From assembly GCA_021828425.1 (NCBI GenBank), contig JAKARN010000051.1, positions 1-8,581 of the forward strand: 8,581 nucleotides of DNA. The letters are read 5' to 3'. This document shows, one piece after another, positions 1 through 6,598 of the stretch; position 1 is the first letter of the stretch; each line of letters starts with the position of its first letter. The notes beneath the pieces were generated by a model, which did no database searches, was not told the DNA's origin, and worked only from the letters and a program-made list of their open reading frames with translations. Both the position numbers and the translations under genes were made by a program. This DNA comes from Pseudomonadota bacterium. Its GTDB lineage: Bacteria > Pseudomonadota > Gammaproteobacteria > JAKAQQ01.

Positions 1-512
1 GATCTCGCGGATAGATCTGGCAGGAGGGCTGGGAAGGTCTGCCGCGTCGGTGGAGGGTAGACATAGTCGCCAAAACCGACGTCCACATGCACGGGAATGA
101 TTGCCTTGGCCAGTTCGCCCGTCAGGTTCAGCTGGGCGCCTTGGTACTTGTCGGCTTCGCGCACCGGCTCGACTCGCAGGCTTGCCGGGTCGAAGACAAT
201 GCCGTCGTCGGGGGCTTGGACCTGGCAGATGCGGGTAAAGAGTTCGGTGATGGCGGCAGGGTCAGAGTCGCCCTGGCCGAGCAAGTCGAGGTCACCGGTG
301 GGCCGGAAGGCGTGCTCGGGCCAGGTGACGAACAGCATGGCGCCCTTGAGCACATAGTGCTCGGCAGCCTCCGTCTGACTGAGCCGATAGAGCAGGCGTT
401 CGATAGCGTAGCGCGTCAAGACTCGCTGGTAGTCATCGCGATGCTCCTTGGCATGCTGGAGCAGCCGCGCCCTGACGGATGCCGCGGGATTCTTTAGAGT
501 CTTGCCATTCAT
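1..512 (-). CDS. abiEii: AbiEii-type nucleotidyltransferase toxin, partial (3' end outside window)
   Basis: Toxin half of an AbiE type IV toxin-antitoxin (abortive-infection) pair. The family has a nucleotidyltransferase fold and blocks growth; some members modify tRNA using NTPs. The 170 visible residues run off the left edge with no stop. Residues 56-58 read KGA, in place of the usual lysine-glycine-glycine/alanine/serine of motif I. Residues 70-78 read RPTGDLDLL, with D74 and D76 as the metal-binding acidic pair. Residues 142-149 read HVDVGFGD, where D144 is the likely third acid. The start codon is the ATG at 512-510; it overlaps the abiEi stop in an ATGA, so translation is probably coupled and no separate ribosome site is needed. 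The C-terminal part, with the family's other conserved motif, lies outside the window, so intactness cannot be judged. Family assignment is secure; the actual target is unknown. Confidence 0.88.
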   Translation of the reverse strand, partial: MNGKTLKNPAASVRARLLQHAKEHRDDYQRVLTRYAIERLLYRLSQTEAAEHYVLKGAMLFVTWPEHAFRPTGDLDLLGQGDSDPAAITELFTRICQVQAPDDGIVFDPASLRVEPVREADKYQGAQLNLTGELAKAIIPVHVDVGFGDYVYPPPTRQTFPALLPDLSAR

Positions 513-1123
513 TGCACCGCTTTGATATAGGGCGCGATCCGTTCGGTGACGCGATCGATGGCTGCGTACTTCATCAGCTCGCTCGGGGTAGTCTTTCTTT
601 TGCGCAAGGCGTCCCGCAGCGCTTCGATGGCGACGTCCTCGCCAATATGGCGGCGATGCTTGAAGCAATCCGCTACGGTTTTTGCGACACCGTAGATCGG
701 CACGTCGACCCCCTCTATGCGGATGTGCTCGATGCCCGCGGTCAGGACCGCACCAGTGGCGCGAACAATCTCGAGCCGCGGATTCCGCACGTTCGGCGTC
801 CTGGCTCCGTGAGGAATGGTCATCCAGACCGCGTGCGGCAGCTGAGTAGTCAGTTCGTGGTACCGAAGCGCACTGACGAGGCTGATCACGCCGTTCGGGG
901 CGAGACGGGCGGCTTCAGCCAGGTCATGAGCAACGTCCTCGCCCACGCGTTCCGGGTCTTGGTAGAGGCCGCGGCCAAGCTGGACAAGGTCGCCGGCGTC
1001 GGTCAGGCGCTTCAGGTAGACCAGAGGGATGCCCGCCGCTTTGAAATCGCGTGCGCGCGCAATTCCCCTGTCATGGATGAGGCGGAGCGCGCGTTCGCGA
1101 TAAGTTATATGACGTTCAGCCAT
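509..1123 (-). CDS. abiEi: AbiEi-type antitoxin and transcriptional repressor
   Basis: Antitoxin half of the AbiE pair, 204 aa. Members of this family neutralise AbiEii without stable protein-protein binding and repress their own operon through an N-terminal winged helix-turn-helix. Residues 20-60 match that domain: a basic stretch (GIARARDFKAAGIP), then LKRLTDAGDL and the wing signature GRGLY. The C-terminal half has the family pattern YGVAKTVADCF followed by an amphipathic helix (EDVAIEALRDAL). I chose the ATG at 1123-1121. An in-frame TTG at 1144-1142 would add seven residues but lies upstream of the -10 box proposed for this gene. No Shine-Dalgarno sequence precedes the ATG; the predicted transcript starts only a few nucleotides before it. 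The stop shares ATGA with the abiEii start. It is transcribed divergently from the large HTH-nuclease-like gene and may bind the inverted repeat between them. Confidence 0.9.
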   Translation of the reverse strand: MAERHITYRERALRLIHDRGIARARDFKAAGIPLVYLKRLTDAGDLVQLGRGLYQDPERVGEDVAHDLAEAARLAPNGVISLVSALRYHELTTQLPHAVWMTIPHGARTPNVRNPRLEIVRATGAVLTAGIEHIRIEGVDVPIYGVAKTVADCFKHRRHIGEDVAIEALRDALRKRKTTPSELMKYAAIDRVTERIAPYIKAVQ

Positions 1124-1133
1124 TGTGTTATCT

Positions 1134-1161
1134 ATTGTAGTCAATAATATACATCAATCAA
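1134..1161 (-). promoter_or_regulatory. Predicted sigma70 promoter of the abiEi-abiEii operon
   Basis: Read on the minus strand, TTGATT (1161-1156) and TACAAT (1139-1134) are separated by 16 bp. Initiation about 7 nt past the -10 box falls near 1127, leaving a leader of only about 4 nt before the ATG at 1123. This agrees with the missing Shine-Dalgarno sequence. The -35 box lies in the left arm of the inverted repeat at 1157-1179. Assignment rests on consensus match and spacing only. Confidence 0.55.
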
Positions 1162-1179
1162 CATAAAGTAACAGTTGAT
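1157..1179. promoter_or_regulatory. Candidate shared operator: 23-bp inverted repeat between divergent promoters
   Basis: ATCAAC (1157-1162) and GTTGAT (1174-1179) are perfect inverted 6-bp arms separated by 11 bp. The left arm overlaps the abiE -35 box and the right arm overlaps the -35 box of the large plus-strand gene. AbiEi proteins are known to bind inverted repeats in their own promoter, and the large gene's product has its own XRE-type HTH, so either could be the ligand. Two back-to-back TTGAT-type -35 boxes would produce part of this symmetry by themselves, so operator function is inference. Confidence 0.4.
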
Positions 1180-1203
1180 AAATTACAGGTGAGATCATAT
1201 AAT
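1175..1203 (+). promoter_or_regulatory. Predicted strong sigma70 promoter of the large HTH-nuclease-like gene
   Basis: TTGATA (1175-1180) and a perfect TATAAT (1198-1203) are separated by the optimal 17 bp. Transcription would begin near 1209-1211, so the ATG at 1214 would have a leader of about 3-4 nt and the mRNA would be essentially leaderless. The only Shine-Dalgarno-like sequence (AGGTGAG, 1187-1193) lies upstream of the -10 box and so would not be in this transcript. Confidence 0.65.
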
Positions 1204-1213
1204 TTTTATGATC

Positions 1214-4200
1214 ATGGATCAAGCTACCTCAATCGACGATCTTACGCCCAAACATGTCCGAGCCGCACGGGCACTCCTGGCCTGGTCCCAGCAGGATCTC
1301 GCCAAGGCGGCGGGCGTGGCGACTTCGACAGTCGCTGACTTTGAAAGGGGTAAGAGAACCCCAGTTGCCAACAACGCCCAAGCCATTCGCAGCGCCCTCG
1401 AGGGCGCCGGCATCCGCTTCCTGCCCACGGGGGCAGTGATTGGACCGGCCATTCCGAGCATCGTGCCGAGCGAGCGTCCTGGCACGCCGATTCGATGGGT
1501 GGATGCGGAAAATCTTTCAGACTGGGCGAACCGCAACGATGGCGCCGTAAGCCTGCCGACCCTCATCGCTCATCTTATTCGCGCCACCCACGGTCCGGCC
1601 GTCCAGCTCCGCTTTCCCGCCGACGGGGGTGTGCGGCACCCGGGCTGGGACGGCCACACCTCGACCGAGACCGGAAGCACCTACGTGCCGCAGGGTGAAA
1701 CCGGCTGGGAGATCAGCAGCCAGCGCAGCAACATAGCGCAGAAGGCGATAGAGGATTACCGCAAGCGCACGGCGGCGCCTGCGCCGCTCGTCCCCGCCCA
1801 CGCCGCCTTTGTCTTCGTCACCCCCCGCCATTGGCCCAAGAAAGACGAGTGGGCAAAGGCCCGCCGCGATGAAGGTGTCTGGCGAGAGGTCCGTGCCTAC
1901 GACGCTGACGACCTCGTCCACTGGATCGAGCAGACACCCGCAGTCGGACTTTGGCTGGCCACTCGCCTTGGTAAGCGGCCCGCTGGGATTCGCGAACTCG
2001 ACAATATCTGGGAAGAGTGGTCGTGTGCAACCCAGTGGCCCCTCACGCCCGAACTGGTCCTCAGCGATCGGGACCAGGACGCAACGGCAGTGCTGCAGTG
2101 GCTACGCGGCGAGCCGTCCGTCTTCTCCCTCCGAGCGACCACGACGGATGAGGTGATCGCGTTTTTCCACGCCACCCTCAGCATGCTGCCGGACGACATG
2201 GCGGCCGCCTATCGGGCCCGTTGCCTCGTGGCGACCACGACTGCGGGCGCCCGGGCGCTGGCTAACGCGCCAGCGCCCCTGATTCTCCTTCTGACCGAAC
2301 CCGAGCCCGGTCTGGCACGGACGCTCGTGGAACGGGGTCACTATGTGCTGCAGGCCTATGACGAGCGGCCGGTCGCGCGCGGCGAAGTCCGCACCCTCGC
2401 ACGGGCATCACGCGAAGGGATCGCCAGGGCGCTGATCGCGGCCGGAATCGCCAAGCCTCGGGCTGAGGCGCTCGCGCGCGACAGTGCCCGCAATCTTACG
2501 GTCCTCCGCCGCCTCATCCCCGGCGCGCCGGGGCGCCTTCCTCGCTGGGCGCAAGACCCCCCCCCCCACGCCTTGCTGGCGGCACTGCTGGCAGGTGGTT
2601 GGGACGAGAACATGGAGGTTGATCGGGCTCTACTCGCCGCGATTGCCGACCAGCCGTATGAAACCGTCATCGCCGTCCTGGCGCCGTACGTCGGCGATTT
2701 CGACGCCCCGCTGCAGAAGATCGGCTCGACATGGCGCATCGCGTCGCCAGCGGACGCGTGGTTCCTGCTCGCGCCGTACCTGACGAGCGCCGACCTAACG
2801 CGCTTCGAGGCCGCGGCGCACACCGTGCTCGGCTCGGCGGACCCGCGTTACGAGATGGACCCCAAGGAGCGCTGGATGGCAGCGGTGCGCGACATCCGGC
2901 CGGCGTATTCGGGGCTGCTGCGTCACGGAATCGGGCAGGTGCTGATCCTGCTCTCGCTGTGGGGCGACAGGGTCTGTACCGTGCCCGACGCCGCGCGGCG
3001 CGCCGACGCCATCGTCGACAAGCTGCTCCGCAAGGCCGACGCACAACGGTGGTGGTCGCTCTCCCGGGATTTTCGACTGCTCGCCGAGGCCTCGCCCGGG
3101 GCCTTCCTGGGTGCCATCGAAGACAGCCTCGATGAGGACGATCCGCCCATCCACGCCCTGTTTGGCGCCGACGAGGGGGGCGTGTTCGAGACCGAACACC
3201 TCTCAGACCTGCTTTGGGCGCTGGAGTCCCTGGCCTGGTCGCCGGAACTGATGCCTCGGGTGACCCATGTCCTCGCACGGCTCGACGCCATCGATCGCCC
3301 GCCTGGGCGGAACGGGAATCGGCCGGCGAACAGTCTCCGCACAATTCACCTGCTTTGGTACCCCCAGACCTATGCAACGCTTGACCACCGACTTCAGGCT
3401 CTCGACCTGATTCGTAAGCATGAACCCGATGCTGCGTGGAAACTGATGCTCCGTCTCCTGCCGAAAGGGCCCGATACCGCGAGCCCGACCCCCATGCCGC
3501 TGTGGCGTGACTTCCCGATCGGCAACGTCGAAGACGTCACCTGGGGTCTCGTTGGGCACGGGGCCACCGCCATCACCGAACGGCTCGTCGCCGACGTGGG
3601 TGTGAACGCAGAACGCTGGTTGCAGCTGCTCGATCACCTGGCCGCTCTGGCTCCGGATTCCCAGGCTGGAATCGCAGCGCTCGAGGCGGCTGCGCCGAAG
3701 ATTACGGACAAGGCCGATCGCGACCGGCTCTGGACGAGTCTGCGGCGCGTGCTGCACCACCATCACCACCACCGACGGTTCCCGGGCGCCAAATGGTCCA
3801 TACCGACCGAGTTGCTGGATCGGCTGGAAGCGATCTACGAGCGCTTCGCGCCCTCGGATCTGCTTGAGCGCACGGCCTGGCTCTTCGAGCAATCCGCAGT
3901 ACTACCCGAACCTTCGACAGCGGGCTGGGAGGCGCAGGTGCACGACATCGACGCTGCCAGACAGGAGGCGGCACGAATGTTGTTCTCCGAAGGCGGCGCG
4001 ACATCCATCCTGGCGCTCGCGCGTCTCGTCGACGCGGCCGGGCACATCGGCAAGGCGCTCTACAACAGCGGACTTTCGGAGTCCGGCCTCGATTCGCTCC
4101 TCGAGGCGGCGCTGCGGAGCAACAACGATCATGAACGGGACGTCGCCCATGGCCTGATCATCTCCGTCTTCCGCGATCGAAAGGAGCCCTGGGCGGCGAC

Positions 4201-5290
4201 CTTGATTGCCAAGGCCAAGAAAGAGGCGTGGGGTGACACCGCGCTTGTGACTATCCTGCGTGCGCTCCCCGTTCAACGCTGGACTTGGGACCAGGCTACC
4301 CAACTCGGTACAGTAATTGAAGATACCTACTGGCGCCATGTGTCTATGTTTTGGGAAAGCGAGGACAGCGAGGACATCGCCTTCGCCATCCGCAAGCTGA
4401 TCTCTGTAGGCCGCGCGCGCCATGCCCTACAGCTGACAGGACAGGACAGTAAGGCCCAGCTACCGTCAGACCTGCTCGTCGATGTGCTGCGGGAGGCCGT
4501 GCGCCAGCCGTCCAAGAGTGACGGTACCATGAACGACGCAACCATGTTTCAGCACTACGTTACCAAGACACTTCAGATCCTGGATGAGCGCAGTAACGTA
4601 AGCAGGGACATTCTGGCCGAGCTCGAGTGGATCTATCTGCGAGTTCTGGAGCATTCACACCGACCGGCCAAGGTGCTGCTGGAGGCCCTTTCGGAGCGGC
4701 CCGCGCTATTCATCCAGGTGCTCAGCGCGGTATTCAAGGCGAGCGAAGAAGGCGTCGTCGATGTCGAACCCGAGAACCCCGAGAACCCCGAGCACACCCG
4801 TACTGTCGCCAAACAGGCGTATCGGCTGCTGGAACTCTGGAACCGCCTTCCTGGCACTCGTGACGACGGCACCCTTGACGGCCAGGTTCTGGAGGCTTGG
4901 ATCAAGGCGGCTCGGTCACGCGCCAAAACGGCGGGGCGGGAAGAGATCGCCGACAGCCGGATTGGGCACATGCTGTCGGCCTCACCGGTCGGGGCGGACG
5001 GCAACTGGCCGGCCGAAGCAGTGCGCGACGTGCTCGACCTGTTTCGCAGTAAGCCGATGATCGAAGGCTTTTGCATCGGGAAAAGAGAACGGGGTGGCGT
5101 CACCGCGCGGATGCCGTGCGACGGGGGGAATCTCGAACGCCAGGAGGCTGCGAAGTACCGCAACTGGGCGGAGGCCATCGCCTACGAACATCCACATACT
5201 TCAAAGGCCCTCGACACCCTGGCGGACAGCTACGAAAACGAAGCGCGCTCCCACGACGAAGATGCCGAGCGCCGGGACTGGTGGTATTAG
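1214..5290 (+). CDS. Large XRE-HTH / restriction-nuclease-like / helical multidomain protein, putative defence effector
   Basis: A 1358-aa protein; I know of no characterised function. Residues 14-70 are an XRE-type HTH (core SQQDLAKAAGVATSTVADFE, then RGKRTP) plus the EGAGIRF tail typical of small stand-alone regulators, so a regulator gene appears fused in front. Residues 93-255 resemble restriction-endonuclease-like domains fused to defence NTPases: PGWDG (143-147), GWEISSQ (164-170), FVFVTPRHW (199-207), and a W-rich stretch ending WLATRLG (247-253). D146 and E166 could be PD-(D/E)XK acids, but S168 occupies the usual lysine position. Residues 281-410 are laid out like the start of a STAND NTPase, with no Walker A: SLRATTTD (305-312) stands where GxxGxGKT would be, and LILLLTEP (356-363) lacks a Walker B Asp. 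The rest is helical and ends in RGGVTARM and a charged helix. Residues 449-451 (PPP) come from an 11-C run, and 848-853 is a natural His6. ATG 1214 was chosen because it mirrors the abiEi start; ATG 1208 is the alternative. Divergent from abiE. The ORF is certain, nuclease-like folding is likely, and the defence role is inferred. Confidence 0.8.
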   Translation: MDQATSIDDLTPKHVRAARALLAWSQQDLAKAAGVATSTVADFERGKRTPVANNAQAIRSALEGAGIRFLPTGAVIGPAIPSIVPSERPGTPIRWVDAENLSDWANRNDGAVSLPTLIAHLIRATHGPAVQLRFPADGGVRHPGWDGHTSTETGSTYVPQGETGWEISSQRSNIAQKAIEDYRKRTAAPAPLVPAHAAFVFVTPRHWPKKDEWAKARRDEGVWREVRAYDADDLVHWIEQTPAVGLWLATRLGKRPAGIRELDNIWEEWSCATQWPLTPELVLSDRDQDATAVLQWLRGEPSVFSLRATTTDEVIAFFHATLSMLPDDMAAAYRARCLVATTTAGARALANAPAPLILLLTEPEPGLARTLVERGHYVLQAYDERPVARGEVRTLARASREGIARALIAAGIAKPRAEALARDSARNLTVLRRLIPGAPGRLPRWAQDPPPHALLAALLAGGWDENMEVDRALLAAIADQPYETVIAVLAPYVGDFDAPLQKIGSTWRIASPADAWFLLAPYLTSADLTRFEAAAHTVLGSADPRYEMDPKERWMAAVRDIRPAYSGLLRHGIGQVLILLSLWGDRVCTVPDAARRADAIVDKLLRKADAQRWWSLSRDFRLLAEASPGAFLGAIEDSLDEDDPPIHALFGADEGGVFETEHLSDLLWALESLAWSPELMPRVTHVLARLDAIDRPPGRNGNRPANSLRTIHLLWYPQTYATLDHRLQALDLIRKHEPDAAWKLMLRLLPKGPDTASPTPMPLWRDFPIGNVEDVTWGLVGHGATAITERLVADVGVNAERWLQLLDHLAALAPDSQAGIAALEAAAPKITDKADRDRLWTSLRRVLHHHHHHRRFPGAKWSIPTELLDRLEAIYERFAPSDLLERTAWLFEQSAVLPEPSTAGWEAQVHDIDAARQEAARMLFSEGGATSILALARLVDAAGHIGKALYNSGLSESGLDSLLEAALRSNNDHERDVAHGLIISVFRDRKEPWAATLIAKAKKEAWGDTALVTILRALPVQRWTWDQATQLGTVIEDTYWRHVSMFWESEDSEDIAFAIRKLISVGRARHALQLTGQDSKAQLPSDLLVDVLREAVRQPSKSDGTMNDATMFQHYVTKTLQILDERSNVSRDILAELEWIYLRVLEHSHRPAKVLLEALSERPALFIQVLSAVFKASEEGVVDVEPENPENPEHTRTVAKQAYRLLELWNRLPGTRDDGTLDGQVLEAWIKAARSRAKTAGREEIADSRIGHMLSASPVGADGNWPAEAVRDVLDLFRSKPMIEGFCIGKRERGGVTARMPCDGGNLERQEAAKYRNWAEAIAYEHPHTSKALDTLADSYENEARSHDEDAERRDWWY
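2557..2567 (+). repeat. 11-nt poly-C tract inside the large gene
   Basis: Eleven consecutive C residues encode the end of an Asp codon, three prolines and the first base of a His codon (residues 448-452 of the large protein). The frame is open on both sides. Loss or gain of one C would truncate the protein at about one third of its length, so the tract is a potential slippage (on/off) site and also a place where sequencing errors would be expected. Confidence 0.9.
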
Positions 5291-5601
5291 AGATCGGCGA
5301 CGGCAGCAGGAATACCGCTCTGGCGAGGGGGTCGACGTCCTGTCGCAGCAGGCGCCACTGATCGATCCTACAGTCTGCGGTCGGTCCCTGATCACCCTCC
5401 ACCCTGCCGCGCTTTGTGGCTCCTGCAGACGCGCGACTGTAGCGGCGCGCTATGATCGTTGGTCGGGCAGGTGTCAGCCCGATGAAGATGTCGCTCTTAA
5501 TGGGTCAGGGAACCCGACGCGCCATATTCGGGTGCGAGAACCATCCTGACGGATAATAAGGTTTACACATATCAATGTGTGTGATCAAAAGGGAGATCAA
5601 C
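5291..5601 (+). other. Gene-free interval with a hairpin-rich putative leader before the exported-protein gene
   Basis: The stretch 5291-5450 holds no convincing gene or terminator; no hairpin followed by a T-run was found after the large gene's stop. A possible -10 box TATGAT lies at 5451-5456 but has no good -35. From there to the next start, four short stems can be drawn. Stem 1 is TCGGGC/GCCCGA (5463-5468 with 5477-5482). Next come two alternatives sharing ACCC: GGGT/ACCC (5502-5505 with 5512-5515), or ACCCGA/TCGGGT (5512-5517 with 5528-5533). Stem 3 is ACACAT/ATGTGT (5565-5570 with 5575-5580). Stem 4 is TGATC/GATCA (5582-5586 with 5595-5599), whose loop AAAAGGGA contains Shine-Dalgarno-like bases. 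I recognise no known riboswitch class. A 34-codon ORF at 5452-5556 overlaps the stems but has no clear ribosome site. Confidence 0.3.
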
Positions 5602-6441
5602 ATGCTTCCACGTCGCCGGTTCGTGTTGTGTTGCTTGATGATGCTCATGTGGCATTCTGCCCGAGCAGGATCAACTCCCGGACCCTCTCCCCTCATTTGG
5701 CTTTTCGCAGGAAGTGGCGTTTCCCGTCTGGCTGAGGCTCACGGGGGACGGGCTTTGCTGCGGGGTGTGCTGAACCGGCCGGAGACCTGGGTGATGGGCC
5801 ACACCCCGGATGTGCCACCGCGTGCGATGCGGGTGGGGGGGGCTTCTCGTCTGTACGGTTTCCACCACGCGGTGGAGTCGCCAGTCCCTGCTGTCGTCCT
5901 GGACATCGAGAACTGGCCCATGACACCACCGGCGGAAAAAGAACATCCCGTGGCCACTTATGCCAAGGCGGCCCGGATCGCTGCCGCCCATCACAAAATG
6001 CTGATCGCAACCCCGGCCATGGATCTGGTGCGGGCTGTGGACCCCGCGTCGCGGGGTCCTCTCTACCGCCGCTTTCTTGAATTGCGTCTGGCCGCTCGGA
6101 TTGCGCCCTATGCCGAGGTCTACGAGATCCAGGCGCAAGGGATCGAGAATGAGCCACGCCGTTACCTGGCGGTGGTCCGTGCGATTGCCCGGCAGGTGCG
6201 ATCGATTCATCCGCAGGTGAGGATTCTGGCAGGACTGAGCACGGGTCCTTCGGGGCAGAGGACGAGTGCCCTCACGTTATATCGGGACGTGGTGGAGACC
6301 CGGGACATTGTCTCCGGTTACTGGCTCAACATCCCCGGTCATAGTCGCGGGTGTCCCCGTTGCACCACGCCACACCCGGAGATCGCGGTACGCCTTTTGC
6401 ATCGCCTGGTGAGGTCCCGTCAGGGATTTTTGACGCGGTGA
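5602..6441 (+). CDS. Predicted exported protein with TIM-barrel-like pattern, function unknown
   Basis: A 279-aa protein. The ATG at 5602 is preceded by GGGAG (5591-5595) at good spacing and begins a clear signal peptide: MLPRRR, a hydrophobic core rich in L, M and C (residues 7-17), then a signal peptidase I site ARA at 20-22. The two cysteines in the core do not form a lipobox. An ATG nine codons upstream (5575) would put a charged stretch before the signal and lacks a ribosome site. The mature part alternates predicted strands and helices: VVLDIENW (98-105), MLIATPAMD (133-141), VYEIQAQ (173-179), VRILAGLSTGP (206-216) and GYWLNIPG (239-246). Acidic or polar residues sit at strand ends (D101, E103, D141, E175), as in TIM-barrel glycosidase-like proteins. 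I do not recognise the family. No enzyme activity can be assigned; periplasmic or secreted location is the firmest inference. Confidence 0.7.
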   Translation: MLPRRRFVLCCLMMLMWHSARAGSTPGPSPLIWLFAGSGVSRLAEAHGGRALLRGVLNRPETWVMGHTPDVPPRAMRVGGASRLYGFHHAVESPVPAVVLDIENWPMTPPAEKEHPVATYAKAARIAAAHHKMLIATPAMDLVRAVDPASRGPLYRRFLELRLAARIAPYAEVYEIQAQGIENEPRRYLAVVRAIARQVRSIHPQVRILAGLSTGPSGQRTSALTLYRDVVETRDIVSGYWLNIPGHSRGCPRCTTPHPEIAVRLLHRLVRSRQGFLTR

Positions 6442-6598
6442 CCCTGCCTTTTGATGATCCAAACAATGACAACCCGTCTCAGTCAGTCAATGGAGCAATA
6501 CGCGCTGACCGATCAAAATGAAGTTCCGGACAGGACGGATACCGGGATTGTTCTCTCATCTCGATTAAACTAAAGGTTCTTCATTGACTGGGGTCATC

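Noticed and set aside
87..497. Plus-strand open frame opposite abiEii
   Set aside because: It shadows the AbiEii coding frame on the minus strand, which carries the conserved nucleotidyltransferase motifs.
479..1147. Plus-strand 222-codon open frame opposite abiEi
   Set aside because: The minus-strand frame encodes a recognisable AbiEi; this frame has no family resemblance and arises from GC-rich codon bias.
1187..1193. AGGTGAG as the ribosome binding site of the large gene
   Set aside because: It is 14 nt from ATG 1208 and 20 nt from ATG 1214, and lies upstream of a perfect TATAAT, so it would not be in the predicted transcript.
3755..3772. His6 codons as a cloning-vector tag
   Set aside because: They lie in the middle of a long continuous frame with no vector or linker sequence around them, and genomic context continues on both sides.
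4772..4789. Two tandem copies of a 9-bp unit (GAGAACCCC) coding ENP-ENP
   Set aside because: Only two short in-frame copies in a charged loop; ordinary slippage product without a visible role.
5368..5442. 8-bp inverted repeat CTACAGTC / GACTGTAG spaced 59 bp apart
   Set aside because: An 8-bp match at this spacing is expected about once by chance in a few hundred bases, and nothing else marks a mobile-element end here.
5581..5600. CRP-like site around TGTGTGTGATC upstream of the exported-protein gene
   Set aside because: The second half-site (TCACA) is missing at the required spacing.
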